Shown here piece after piece: positions 18,763 through 28,947 of a DNA stretch of 64,000 bases (positions within the stretch are counted from its first letter, which is position 1; every line of letters begins with the position of its first letter). Made by a program: the position numbers and the translations under genes. A model generated the notes under the pieces. That model saw nothing but the letters and a program-made list of their open reading frames with translations. It was not told where the DNA came from and did not search any database. The DNA is taken from the NCBI GenBank assembly GCA_016871755.1, contig VHCJ01000003.1, positions 1 through 64,000 on the forward strand, read 5' to 3'. The DNA comes from Verrucomicrobiota bacterium. GTDB taxonomy: Bacteria; Verrucomicrobiota; Verrucomicrobiia; Opitutales; Opitutaceae.

Positions 18763-19968
18763 ATGGCGCTCCCCTCACTCTCCCTGCCGCGGCGGACGCC
18801 GGGCCGTTTGTCTTCGCGCGGGCTCACCCGGGGGCGTGCGGTTCTCGCCGCGCTCCTGCTCCTGTGGCTGGCCCCCCGGGACTCGCGCGCGCAGGGGCAA
18901 CTCGGCTACAAATTCCAGACTTGGCAGGAGGACCCCGGACGAATCCGGGTCGATTCACACTATGCGCTCGCCGAGCGCGAGCTCGGCGTGGCCACGAAGC
19001 TGAAGGTCACCGGGCTGGTCGACACGATCGTCGGGGCCTCGCCCACGGGCCAGCCGGCGGCCAGGCCAGGTGCTCCGCTTCCGATGGCCTACCTCACCGA
19101 CCGGCGCGAGGCGTGGTCGATCGATGTGACCCACGCGCTGGCCGCGACCACGGTTGCGCTCGGCTACGCGAACAGTCGGGAGAGCGATTACATATCCGAC
19201 GGCTGGTCGCTCAATACGCGGACGGAGTTCAACGAAAAGAACACCACGCTGCTGGTCGGTTACGCGCGCGTCGATGACGACATCACCGCCCGCTTCCTGC
19301 CCACGCCGCAGGTCAAGACCGGCGACGACGTGGTGGTCGGTGTCACCCAGTTGCTCAATCCGCGGACCTCGGTTTCAGTCAACGTGACGCGCGGGGTGGC
19401 CCGCGGTTATCTGTCGGATCCCTACAAGATCATTCAGAAGAGCACGGAACTGCTGCCAGGGCTGTCGCTGCCGCTGACGTTTCCGGAGAACCGGCCGGAT
19501 CGGCGGGAGAAGTGGATCCTCTTCAGCGGACTCAACCTGGCTTTGCCGGAGTTCAAAGGGGCGCTGGACGGCGGCTATCGGGTGTACCGCGACGATTTTG
19601 GCATCCGCAGCCATACTCTGGAGTTGGCGTGGTTCCAGTCCATCGGCGAGCGCCTGATCGTCCGGCCGGCGGTGCGTTACTACCGGCAGGGCGCGGCGGA
19701 TTTCTACCGCCTCTCGCTGGATGGCACGTCGATCGTGCCGGGATCCTTCACGACGGGCCGGGCGCCCTTTTATTCGGCGGACTACCGCCTGTCGGAGATG
19801 AGCACGACGACGGCGGGATTGAAGGCGATCTGGACGGTGCGTCCGGAGCGTTTGACGCTGGATGCCACGGTGGAGCGCTACACGATGCGCGGACGTGACG
19901 GCAAGACCCCGGCGGCGGCGTATGCCGACGCGGACGTGCTCACGGTCGGGGCCACGGTGGTCTGGTAG
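18763..19968 (+). CDS. DUF3570 family protein, probable outer membrane beta-barrel
   Basis: The protein has 401 residues from the ATG at 18763. A long basic N-terminus and a signal peptide (AVLAALLLLWLAPRDSRAQG) are followed by many alternating amphipathic strands, such as VTHALAATTVALGYANSRES, TTLLVGYARVDDDI and SVSVNVTRGVARGYL. The sequence reads as a DUF3570 protein, for which I expect an outer membrane barrel. Two residues stand out: VDSHYALAERELGVATKLKV and LPMAYLTDRREAWSID, typical of the family's N-terminal part. Its function is unknown. The next genes are apbE (16 bases), a thioredoxin and a DUF4266 lipoprotein, a combination that recurs with DUF3570. Confidence 0.82.
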   Translation: MALPSLSLPRRTPGRLSSRGLTRGRAVLAALLLLWLAPRDSRAQGQLGYKFQTWQEDPGRIRVDSHYALAERELGVATKLKVTGLVDTIVGASPTGQPAARPGAPLPMAYLTDRREAWSIDVTHALAATTVALGYANSRESDYISDGWSLNTRTEFNEKNTTLLVGYARVDDDITARFLPTPQVKTGDDVVVGVTQLLNPRTSVSVNVTRGVARGYLSDPYKIIQKSTELLPGLSLPLTFPENRPDRREKWILFSGLNLALPEFKGALDGGYRVYRDDFGIRSHTLELAWFQSIGERLIVRPAVRYYRQGAADFYRLSLDGTSIVPGSFTTGRAPFYSADYRLSEMSTTTAGLKAIWTVRPERLTLDATVERYTMRGRDGKTPAAAYADADVLTVGATVVW

Positions 19969-19984
19969 CCTCGCGCCCGCCCCC

Positions 19985-20968
19985 ATGATCCTCAGCCCCG
20001 CCGCCGCCCGCGTTACGCCCGCCCCGGTTGCGACCGGGGCGGAGCAACCCTTGCGCACGGTGGTGTGGCGCGCCCTCGGCACGGACTGCTCGCTGCAGTT
20101 CGCCTGCGCGGAGGATGCCCGGGCCGAGGCCTTTGTCCGGGCGGCGCAGGCGTGGGTGGAGCGTTTCGAGGCGCGCTATTCGCGCTTCCGACCGGAGAGC
20201 GCGCTGAGCCGGATCAACGCCGCCGCGGGGCGCGACTGGGTGGAGGTCGATGCGGAGATGGACCAGATGCTGACGCTGTGCGGCTCGGTGCATTTCATGA
20301 CGCAGGGCATCCTTGACGTGACGGCGCTGCCGTTGCTGCGGCTCTGGCGCTTCTCGGACCCGGCGCCGCGCGTTCCCACGCGGGAGGAGGTCGCGGCCGC
20401 GCAGCGCTTGGTGGGTTGGAACAAGGTGCGGCGCGAGCCGTGTCGCGTGCAGCTTCCGCTTGCGGGCATGGCGTTGGATTTCGGCGGGTGGGGCAAAGAG
20501 TTCGCCGTGGATGCGGTGGCGCAGTTGGGGATCGAGCACGGCCTGGCCGCGTTGCTGGTGGATTTTGGGCATGACATTCGCGCGGTGGGCCAGCCGCCCG
20601 GCCGGCCCGCGTGGCATGTGGGGCTGGAGGATCCGGCCGCGCCGGGCTCCGCCCGCGGCAGCGTGGCGGCGGTGAACGTCGGCATCGCCTCGTCCGGAGA
20701 CTACCAGCGCGGCATCACGATCGACGGACGGCGTTTCGGCCACATCATCGATCCGCGCACCGGGTGGCCCGTGGCGAATGGCTGCGTGCAGGTGACGATC
20801 GTGGCGCCGAGTTGCCTGCAGGCGGGATTGCTCTCCACGTCCGCGTTTGTCCTGGGCGCGGAGGCCGGGTTGCGGCTGATCGGCGAGACCTACGGGACGG
20901 AAGGGCGGATCCTGACCCAGCGGGCGCGCCACCAGAGCCGGGGATTCTACCGTTATGAAGTCACCTGA
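19985..20968 (+). CDS. apbE: ApbE-family FAD:protein FMN transferase, atypical
   Basis: This 327-residue protein belongs to ApbE, which moves FMN from FAD to a threonine in exported proteins. Recognisable parts are RALGTDCSLQF, FSRFRPESALSRIN-like YSRFRPESALSRINAAAG, ALDFGGWGKEFAVDAV and FGHIIDPRTGWPV. The usual ADA-L-S-T-A metal site reads AGLLSTSAF here, so the Asp that binds magnesium is replaced by Gly281. No clear signal peptide is seen at the N-terminus, which starts MILSPAAARVTPAP; export or membrane anchoring is therefore uncertain. It overlaps the thioredoxin gene by 14 bases. Whether it still transfers FMN, or only binds flavin, is open. Confidence 0.83.
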   Translation: MILSPAAARVTPAPVATGAEQPLRTVVWRALGTDCSLQFACAEDARAEAFVRAAQAWVERFEARYSRFRPESALSRINAAAGRDWVEVDAEMDQMLTLCGSVHFMTQGILDVTALPLLRLWRFSDPAPRVPTREEVAAAQRLVGWNKVRREPCRVQLPLAGMALDFGGWGKEFAVDAVAQLGIEHGLAALLVDFGHDIRAVGQPPGRPAWHVGLEDPAAPGSARGSVAAVNVGIASSGDYQRGITIDGRRFGHIIDPRTGWPVANGCVQVTIVAPSCLQAGLLSTSAFVLGAEAGLRLIGETYGTEGRILTQRARHQSRGFYRYEVT

Positions 20969-21536
20969 TGCAGCCTTGCCGACGATGAGTCTAGCCTTGG
21001 GGGTGCGGATACTCGAGCGGACGTTGCGGCTCCGCCGGCTGGCGGTGCTCTTGGGCTTCTTCCAGGCGTTGATCCCGGCCACGACGGACGCCCGGGCGCA
21101 ACTCCGTGTCGGCGATCCGCTGCCTCCGCTCGGGGATTTCGCGTTGGAGGGCGATCTCGCCGCGGCGCCGACGGCGGGCCGCGTGGTGGTGCTTGATTTC
21201 TGGGCCTCGTGGTGTGCGCCCTGCAAGGCTTCGTTCCCCATGCTCGGCGCGCTGCAGCGCGAGTGGGGAGGGGAGGGCGTGACCGTGCTGGGCGTGAGCG
21301 TGGATGAGAAGAAGTCGGCCTACGAGGCGTTCCTCTCGCGGCTGCAGCCCTCGTTCGCGACGGTGCGCGACGCGCAGCAGCGCCTCGTGAAGCGGGTGCG
21401 GGTGCCGAAGATGCCGACCACGTACCTGATCGATCGCAAGGGTGTGGTCCGGTTCGTGCACGAAGGTTTCCAAGGCGAGTCAACCGAGCGCGCTCTCCGG
21501 GCGCACGTGCGTCAGTTGCTGGATGAAGCGCGCTGA
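20955..21536 (+). CDS. TlpA/ResA-like thioredoxin, exported
   Basis: The protein has 193 residues. A hydrophobic N-terminal segment (LAVLLGFFQALIPATTDARA, about 29-48) acts as a signal or anchor. The thioredoxin domain has the active site WCAPC with Cys87 and Cys90, and the cis-proline segment KMPTTYLIDRKG. This type reduces disulfides in the periplasm. It begins inside the end of apbE and is 63 bases before the DUF4266 lipoprotein gene. An alternative start at 20985 would shorten the leader. A client could be the Cys-rich tail of the DUF4266 protein next door; this is inference. Confidence 0.87.
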   Translation: MKSPDAALPTMSLALGVRILERTLRLRRLAVLLGFFQALIPATTDARAQLRVGDPLPPLGDFALEGDLAAAPTAGRVVVLDFWASWCAPCKASFPMLGALQREWGGEGVTVLGVSVDEKKSAYEAFLSRLQPSFATVRDAQQRLVKRVRVPKMPTTYLIDRKGVVRFVHEGFQGESTERALRAHVRQLLDEAR

Positions 21537-21599
21537 GCAGGATCTCGTGCCGTCGCCTCGCCCCCCTTCGATCCTCCCGACGCCTCACCTCTTCCGTCC

Positions 21600-21824
21600 A
21601 TGAAGTCTTCCCCCACACTCCTCCGCACCGTTCTTGTGCTGGCGGCCCTTGGCACGTCCGGCTGCACCGCGGTGCAACCGTGGGAGCGCGCGACGCTGAG
21701 CAGCTACCCGATGCGTCCGGACCGTGATCCCCTCGCGCAGGCGATGAGCGAGCACATCTACTTCTCCCGCGAGGCGAGCACCGGCGGCCGGTCCGTCGGC
21801 GGCAGCGGCTGCGGCTGCAACTAA
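21600..21824 (+). CDS. DUF4266 small lipoprotein with Cys-rich tail
   Basis: The protein has only 74 residues. The N-terminus LRTVLVLAALGTSGCTAVQPW is a lipoprotein signal, with the lipobox Cys at residue 22. The middle contains WERATLSSYPMRPDRDPLAQ, the conserved core of DUF4266, and HIYFSREAS. The end is GGSGCGCN, with two cysteines two residues apart in a Gly-rich tail. The function is unknown. It is the fourth gene of the DUF3570-apbE-thioredoxin-DUF4266 set and would sit in the periplasm, tethered to a membrane. The tail may bind a cofactor or form a disulfide handled by the thioredoxin, but nothing proves it. Confidence 0.85.
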   Translation: MKSSPTLLRTVLVLAALGTSGCTAVQPWERATLSSYPMRPDRDPLAQAMSEHIYFSREASTGGRSVGGSGCGCN

Positions 21825-21880
21825 GGGTCCCGTCCGAACTGCCCCGCCGTCCGTCTCTCTTCCTTCCCCTCCCCACTCCC

Positions 21881-23692
21881 ATGACCACGATCGCCCTCTG
21901 GCAGCGTTTCCGCTGGATGTATCTTCCGGCGTCCCTCCTGACCTTCCTGCTGCAGCGTTCCCCGCTCCTGCGCGTGCTCGGCACGACGGAGTTCTCGGCC
22001 GGCAGCCCGGCCGGCGCGCTGCTCCGCTCCGCAGTCACGGTTGCCGCGCTCGGCGGTTACCACACCTTGGCGGGAGCCACGCAGCTTTCGACGAATCCGC
22101 CGTCGCCGGCCACCGCGACCGTTGGGCAATCCTTTGGGATGGTGTTTGCGTTGGTCGGCGCTCCGACCTCCCCGGCTTCCTACGAAGTGCGCGGGGCGCT
22201 GCCGCCGGGGCTCTCGATCCCGGGACTGGCAGGGGACCTGCTCAACGACTCCAGCGGCGTAATCACCGGCACGCCGACTCAGGCCGGCACCTACAACCTG
22301 TCGATCCGCGGCTGGAACAGCACGGGCAAGCGGGGCAACGGCGGCGACCGCATCTATACGCTCACGATCAGCGTGCAGGGCGGCGCCGTCGTGCCGACCG
22401 CCATTACGACCCAGCCGGCCAGCCTCTCCGTCAACGCCGGCGGACCGGCCAGCTTCACCGTCGCGGCAACGGGCGAGGGCACGCTTTCGTATCAGTGGAC
22501 CAAGGACGGGGTGAACATCTCCGGGGCGACCGCTTCGACGCTCAACCTCCCGAGCGTGAGCGCTTCGTCGGCGGGGGCTTACCGGGTGGTGGTGACCGGT
22601 TCGGGGGGCTCGGTGACGAGCCAGCCGGCGACCCTCACGGTCGTGACGGCGCAGCCCCCCACGATCGTCACTGCCCCGCTCACGCAGACCGTGGTGGAAG
22701 GCGCGCGCGTCACGCTGTCGCTTGATGCGAGCGGCACCGCGCCCCTGAGTTACCAGTGGCGGAAGGCGGGCACGGCGATCGTCGGCGCGACGAACCCGAG
22801 CCTGACGCTGCCGTCCGCGCAGGCGACGGATGCGGCGGCCTACACCGTGACCGTATCCAACGCGGCGGGATCGGTGGAGAGCGCGGCGGCGACGCTCTCG
22901 GTCATTCCCGCGGTGGCGAGCCGGATTTCAAACGTCTCGGTGCGCACGAGTCTTGCCGCGAGCCAGACCCTGATTGTCGGCTTCAACATGGCGGGCGGCG
23001 CGAAGTCGGTGCTCGTGCGCGCGGTGGGTCCGGGCCTCGCGGCGTTCGGGGTGCCCGCGACGATGGACGACCCGCGCCTCGCCCTCTTCGATGGACCCGC
23101 AGCGGTGGCGAACAATGAGGACTGGGGCGGTGGTTCCAGCCTGGCTGCTTCGTTTGCCTCGGTGGGGGCGTTCCCCCTGTCGGCGGGCAGCCGTGATGCC
23201 GCGTTGGTCAGTGCGGTGTCGGGCGGCCGGACCGCGCAGATCACCGGCACCGGAGCCGGTGCGGTCATTGTGGAGGCCTACGATGCGGGGTCGGGCGTCT
23301 CGCCGCGTCTTACGAATGTCTCGGCGCGCAATCGCGTGGGGACGGGTGCGGACATCCTGATCGCCGGCGTCACCATCGCGGGCACGTCTCCAAAGACCCT
23401 CTTGATTCGAGGCATTGGGCCCAGGCTCGCGCTGTTCGACGTGTCAGGAGCCCTGGCGGATCCGAAGCTCGAGGTGTTCAACTCGAGCGAGATGAAGATC
23501 GCGGAGAATGACTCATGGTCCCCCTCGCTCGAGGCGGTGTTTCCGACGGTGGGGGCCTTCGCGCTTACCCCGGGCAGCAAGGATGCGGCGCTGATGATTT
23601 CGCTCCCGCCGGGCGGCTACACCGTGCAACTGAGCGGGGTGGCGAACGGCACGGGCGAGGGTCTGATCGAAGTGTACGAAGTCCAGCCTTAG
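21881..23692 (+). CDS. Exported Ig-domain protein with membrane-anchored N-terminus and AGATQLS motif
   Basis: The protein has 603 residues. The N-terminus has a basic/aromatic hydrophobic segment (WMYLPASLLTFLLQ, 12-25), then a second one (RSAVTVAALGGYHTLAGAT, 49-67). At 61-70 is HTLAGATQLS, which resembles ApbE flavinylation sites such as SGATxxS, with Thr67 as the candidate. A putative-Ig (He_PIG-like) domain follows at about 71-165 (LPPGLSIPG, ITGTPTQAGTYNLSI). Two Ig-like domains come next (about 175-260 and 265-345; VSYQWTKDG-like YQWTKDGVN, YQWRKAGTA). Two repeats of about 125 residues finish the protein (SNVSVRTSLAASQTLIVGFN and TNVSARNRVGTGADILIAGV). Location just after the ApbE set suggests it is part of it. 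The AGAT segment could also be the end of a signal peptide, so the flavin role is a hypothesis. Confidence 0.75.
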   Translation: MTTIALWQRFRWMYLPASLLTFLLQRSPLLRVLGTTEFSAGSPAGALLRSAVTVAALGGYHTLAGATQLSTNPPSPATATVGQSFGMVFALVGAPTSPASYEVRGALPPGLSIPGLAGDLLNDSSGVITGTPTQAGTYNLSIRGWNSTGKRGNGGDRIYTLTISVQGGAVVPTAITTQPASLSVNAGGPASFTVAATGEGTLSYQWTKDGVNISGATASTLNLPSVSASSAGAYRVVVTGSGGSVTSQPATLTVVTAQPPTIVTAPLTQTVVEGARVTLSLDASGTAPLSYQWRKAGTAIVGATNPSLTLPSAQATDAAAYTVTVSNAAGSVESAAATLSVIPAVASRISNVSVRTSLAASQTLIVGFNMAGGAKSVLVRAVGPGLAAFGVPATMDDPRLALFDGPAAVANNEDWGGGSSLAASFASVGAFPLSAGSRDAALVSAVSGGRTAQITGTGAGAVIVEAYDAGSGVSPRLTNVSARNRVGTGADILIAGVTIAGTSPKTLLIRGIGPRLALFDVSGALADPKLEVFNSSEMKIAENDSWSPSLEAVFPTVGAFALTPGSKDAALMISLPPGGYTVQLSGVANGTGEGLIEVYEVQP

Positions 23693-23825
23693 CGGCGCCA
23701 AACCACCGGCGAACGCCGTGTGACCCGGACCGGAGTGCCGGCCGGGTCGGGTCTGCATGGCGCCCAGCCGCCGCGCACTTCCCGCAACTTGCGGCTTGGC
23801 GGGCGGGGCGCCGCTTTCCAGCGTG

Positions 23826-25790
23826 ATGACCATGAGTCTCCTCGTGCGGTCTCTCGCCCTTCTCTTGCTCGGTTGCGTCGGACTGCGGGCGCAGACGACC
23901 CCCACCGTCACGCAGGCCATCCCCACGCAGTCCTCCGCCTTCCGGGGGGCGCCGGTCGGCATCGACCTGCGCAATCACTTCGGCCTGCCGGGCGTGAAGG
24001 GATCGCTGGCCCAGATCGACACCGTGCTGGGTCGCATCAACATCGAGTTGTTGGCGGAGGACGCGCCGAAGACGGTGGAAAACTTCCTCCAATACATCGA
24101 CGCGGGCCGCTACACGAACACGATCGTCCACCGGTCGGTTCCGGCATTCGTGATTCAGGCTGGCGGCTACTACTCCCGCCTGCCAATCGAGCACATCCCC
24201 ACCTTCCCGGCGGTCGTGAACGAGTACAAGATTTCCAATACGCGGGGAACCTTGGCGATGGCCAAGCTCGGGGGAAATCCGAACAGCGCCACGAGCGAGT
24301 GGTTCATCAATCTCGGGGACAACAGCGCCAACCTGAACAACCAGAACGGTGGATTCACCGTCTTCGCCCGCGTCCTCGGCACGGGCATGACGGTGGCCGA
24401 CGCCATCGCAGCGTTGCCGCGCAGCAGCGACGACTTCCCGCTCTACAACTACGCGGCCGGGGCGAACCTGACCGCCGCCAATCTGCTCACCGTCCGGGAC
24501 GTGCGCCGCATCTCGGCTTATCCAGCCGCCGGCGCGCCGGGGGTCATGGCCTTCACCGTCACCAGTTCCAACTCTGCGGTGGCGACCGCCTCGCTTTCCG
24601 GTTCGACGCTGACGCTCACGCCGGGAGCCGACTCCGGCAGCACGACGATCTCGGTCAAGGCGACCGATTCGAACGGGAACCAGGCCGAGGCCACATTCGC
24701 CTTCCAGGTCGCCGCTCCCGTCACCCCGCCGTCCATCGTCACGCAGCCCCCGGCCGCCGTGTCGGCGGGCCTTGGACAGACGGTTATCCTGAACGTCGTC
24801 GCCACCGGTCCCTCACTCGCCTACCAGTGGAAGCGAATCTCCAACGCCGGGGTGGCACCCGTGGCGGGCGCAACGGGACCGATTCTGGTCCTCTCCAATG
24901 CCTCCGCCGCGACGGGGGGCATCTACTTCTGCACGGTGAGCAATGCCAACGGCTCCGAGGACAGCATCGGCACGATCCTCGCCGTGAGCGCGTCGGCGAG
25001 CCCGGCGCGCCTCACCAACCTGTCGGTCCGCTCCTTCGTCGGCCTTGGCAGCAAGTCGCTGATCGCCGGCTTCGTCACGGCCGGGACGGGATCCAAGGCA
25101 CTCGCGATCCGCGGCATCGGCCCGACGCTCGGGAGTTTCGGCGTGCCCTCGACGCTGGCTGATCCGGTGCTCGAGGTGCGCAGCGCCGCGACCGGGACCC
25201 CGCTGGTGGCGTCGAATGACAACTGGAGCGGGGACAACGGCAGCGCCTACGGTGGCTTCGCGCTGCCGGTCGGGAGCAAGGACGCAGTCGTGGTATCGTC
25301 GCTCGCCGCCGGGGGTTACACCGCCCAAGTGAGCGGTGCGGCCAACGGCACCGGCAATGGCATGGTGGAGGTCTATGACGCCGCGCTCGCGAACGCATCC
25401 GTGCGTTTCATCAATCTTTCCGCGCGCACCCAGGTCGACGCGGGACAAATCCTCATCGCCGGCTTCAGCGTCGGTCCGGGAGCGGCCAAGTCCGTGCTCA
25501 TCCGCGCCGTCGGACCCTCCCTCAGCGCTTTCGAGGTCACGGACCCGATGACCGACCCCCGGATCGAGGTGTTCAACAGCGCCGGCGCCCGGATCATGCA
25601 GAACGACAACTGGGATGGATCCGCCGCCCTGGGCGCGTTCGGCACCTCCGTGGGCGCGTTCCCGCTGACCGCCGGTTCGCGCGATGCCGCCCTGGCCCTG
25701 ACGCTCGCCCCGGGCGGGTACACCATTCAGGTGAGCGGCGTCGACTCCTCCGCCGGCGTGGTCCTCGTCGAGGTCTACGAGTTGCCCTGA
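23826..25790 (+). CDS. Exported cyclophilin-type peptidyl-prolyl isomerase fused to Ig and C-terminal repeats
   Basis: The protein has 654 residues from the ATG at 23826. A signal peptide (LVRSLALLLLGCVGLRAQ) comes first. The cyclophilin domain spans about residues 50-230, with TVENFLQYIDAGRYTNTIVH, HRSVPAFVIQAGG and NSATSEWFINLGDNSANLN; the usual Gln before the aromatic pair is Glu here. A short cadherin-like strand region (VTSSNSAVATASLSGSTLTL) and an Ig-like domain follow. The two C-terminal repeats of about 125 residues (LTNLSVRSFVGLGSKSLIAG and FINLSARTQVDAGQILIAGF) match those of the preceding protein. The isomerase could help fold exported proteins. It is 133 bases after its neighbour on the same strand. 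Confidence 0.8.
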   Translation: MTMSLLVRSLALLLLGCVGLRAQTTPTVTQAIPTQSSAFRGAPVGIDLRNHFGLPGVKGSLAQIDTVLGRINIELLAEDAPKTVENFLQYIDAGRYTNTIVHRSVPAFVIQAGGYYSRLPIEHIPTFPAVVNEYKISNTRGTLAMAKLGGNPNSATSEWFINLGDNSANLNNQNGGFTVFARVLGTGMTVADAIAALPRSSDDFPLYNYAAGANLTAANLLTVRDVRRISAYPAAGAPGVMAFTVTSSNSAVATASLSGSTLTLTPGADSGSTTISVKATDSNGNQAEATFAFQVAAPVTPPSIVTQPPAAVSAGLGQTVILNVVATGPSLAYQWKRISNAGVAPVAGATGPILVLSNASAATGGIYFCTVSNANGSEDSIGTILAVSASASPARLTNLSVRSFVGLGSKSLIAGFVTAGTGSKALAIRGIGPTLGSFGVPSTLADPVLEVRSAATGTPLVASNDNWSGDNGSAYGGFALPVGSKDAVVVSSLAAGGYTAQVSGAANGTGNGMVEVYDAALANASVRFINLSARTQVDAGQILIAGFSVGPGAAKSVLIRAVGPSLSAFEVTDPMTDPRIEVFNSAGARIMQNDNWDGSAALGAFGTSVGAFPLTAGSRDAALALTLAPGGYTIQVSGVDSSAGVVLVEVYELP

Positions 25791-25824
25791 CCCCGCTCGT
25801 CCGCGGGTCTCGGCCTCCTCCCGG

Positions 25825-27096
25825 CTACATCTGGAAGGAGGCGCTCAGTTGGAAGACCGCGCTCACGATCGCGTAGGCGATGAAGCCGACGAACGCGAAG
25901 ACGGTGAGCAGGACTCCGCTGGCGATCACGCGCGTGAAGAGGTGCAGCTGGCGGGTGATGCGATCCTGGTACGCCGCCGCCACCTTCTTCAGCGCGGGCA
26001 CGATGTTGCCGGTGTTCTCGCCGACCGCCAGTTGATCGAGCACGAGATCGGGGAAGCAGCGGGTCCGGCCCCACGCGTTCGAAAGCGACTCGCCCTCAAG
26101 GACCCGGGCGGTCGCGTCCTCGAAGGCGGCGCGGTGCACGCGGTTGGTGATCTGCCGGCCGGTCATGCGCAGCGCCTCCGCCGTGGTGATGCCGTTCTCC
26201 AGCAGCACGCTCAGGGTCTGCGCGATCGCGAGGACGGTGCGCGAGACGGCGAACGCGCGCGTCGGGGCCAGCCGCAGCAGCAGCGCGTCGGTCGCGGCGC
26301 GCCCGATCTCCGTCTGGTACCAGCGCCAGGTTGCGATTGCACCGAAGACGGCCGCCCCGGCGACGATGATGCCGTAGCGGAGGGCGAATTCCGAGACCGA
26401 GACGAGGATCTGCGTCGAGGTCGGCAACTCGCCACCGAGCGACGAGAGCAGGGTCTGCAACCGGGGCAGGAGGAAGAACAGGAAGAAGAGGATCACCCCG
26501 CCCGCCACGACCATCATGAAGAGGGGGTAGGCGAGCGCGGAGGCGAGTTGCCGCTGGAGGTCGCGCTGCTCGGTGAGGTGGGCGATCAGGCGCTTGAGCA
26601 CCTCGTTGAGCGACCCCGTGGCCTCGCCCGCCTGAATCAGGTTCTGCGTGGACGCATCGAAAACCTCGGGCATCGAGGCCATCGCGCCGGACAGGGATGC
26701 CCCCTCTCCCACGCGTTCCCAGAGCCGGACGCAGAGTTGGCGGAGCCGCGGTTCCTTGATCCGGAGCGAGAGCAGGCGCAGCGCCTCACCGGCGGACAGT
26801 CCCGAGGAGGTCAGGTCCTCCAGCGCCACGAGGAATGGCAGTCGCTCCCGGCGGCCCGGCGTCACGGCGCCGCCGCCCGACGCCGCCCCGGTGGTCCGCC
26901 GCGCGACGCCCGTCGCCTGGCCGGCGGAGGCTCCGCCCGCCGCCCGTCCTCCCCGGACGGCGACCTCGTCGACGCGCGAGACGGTCAGGCCCCGCGCCGC
27001 GAGGAGGCGCAGCGCGTCGCGGCGCGACGCCGCATCGATTTCCCCGCCCGCGCTGCCGCCGGCACGGTCCCGGCCGGAGTAGGTGAATCGAGGCAT
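25825..27096 (-). CDS. gspF: Type II secretion inner membrane platform protein GspF
   Basis: The protein has 423 residues. It starts MPRFTYSGRDRAGG, and the first of two homologous cytoplasmic domains contains LPFLVALEDLTSSGLSAGEA and GASLSGAMASMPEVFDA. It has three membrane helices, two near residues 220-240 and 270-290, and a last one at the C-terminus (VIASGVLLTVFAFVGFIAYA). These are standard GspF/PilC features. It is the last gene of gspD-E-F on the minus strand, 25 bases after gspE, and converges on the cyclophilin gene. GspF works with the ATPase GspE to build the pseudopilus. Confidence 0.92.
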   Translation of the reverse strand: MPRFTYSGRDRAGGSAGGEIDAASRRDALRLLAARGLTVSRVDEVAVRGGRAAGGASAGQATGVARRTTGAASGGGAVTPGRRERLPFLVALEDLTSSGLSAGEALRLLSLRIKEPRLRQLCVRLWERVGEGASLSGAMASMPEVFDASTQNLIQAGEATGSLNEVLKRLIAHLTEQRDLQRQLASALAYPLFMMVVAGGVILFFLFFLLPRLQTLLSSLGGELPTSTQILVSVSEFALRYGIIVAGAAVFGAIATWRWYQTEIGRAATDALLLRLAPTRAFAVSRTVLAIAQTLSVLLENGITTAEALRMTGRQITNRVHRAAFEDATARVLEGESLSNAWGRTRCFPDLVLDQLAVGENTGNIVPALKKVAAAYQDRITRQLHLFTRVIASGVLLTVFAFVGFIAYAIVSAVFQLSASFQM

Positions 27097-27121
27097 GGCG
27101 CGGTCGGAGCCGAGGCGGTTC

Positions 27122-28885
<1,764 letters not shown>

Positions 28886-28947
28886 CGCGGGCGAGGGCGG
28901 CGGGCTTCAGGACGCGGACGGCCGGTGGCGGGCGGGGGAGTGCGGCC

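Noticed and set aside
22530-22560. ISGATAST in the first Ig domain as another flavin site
   Set aside because: Such GAT turns are common in Ig-like strands (also AGATGP and VGATNP nearby), so it is probably structural.
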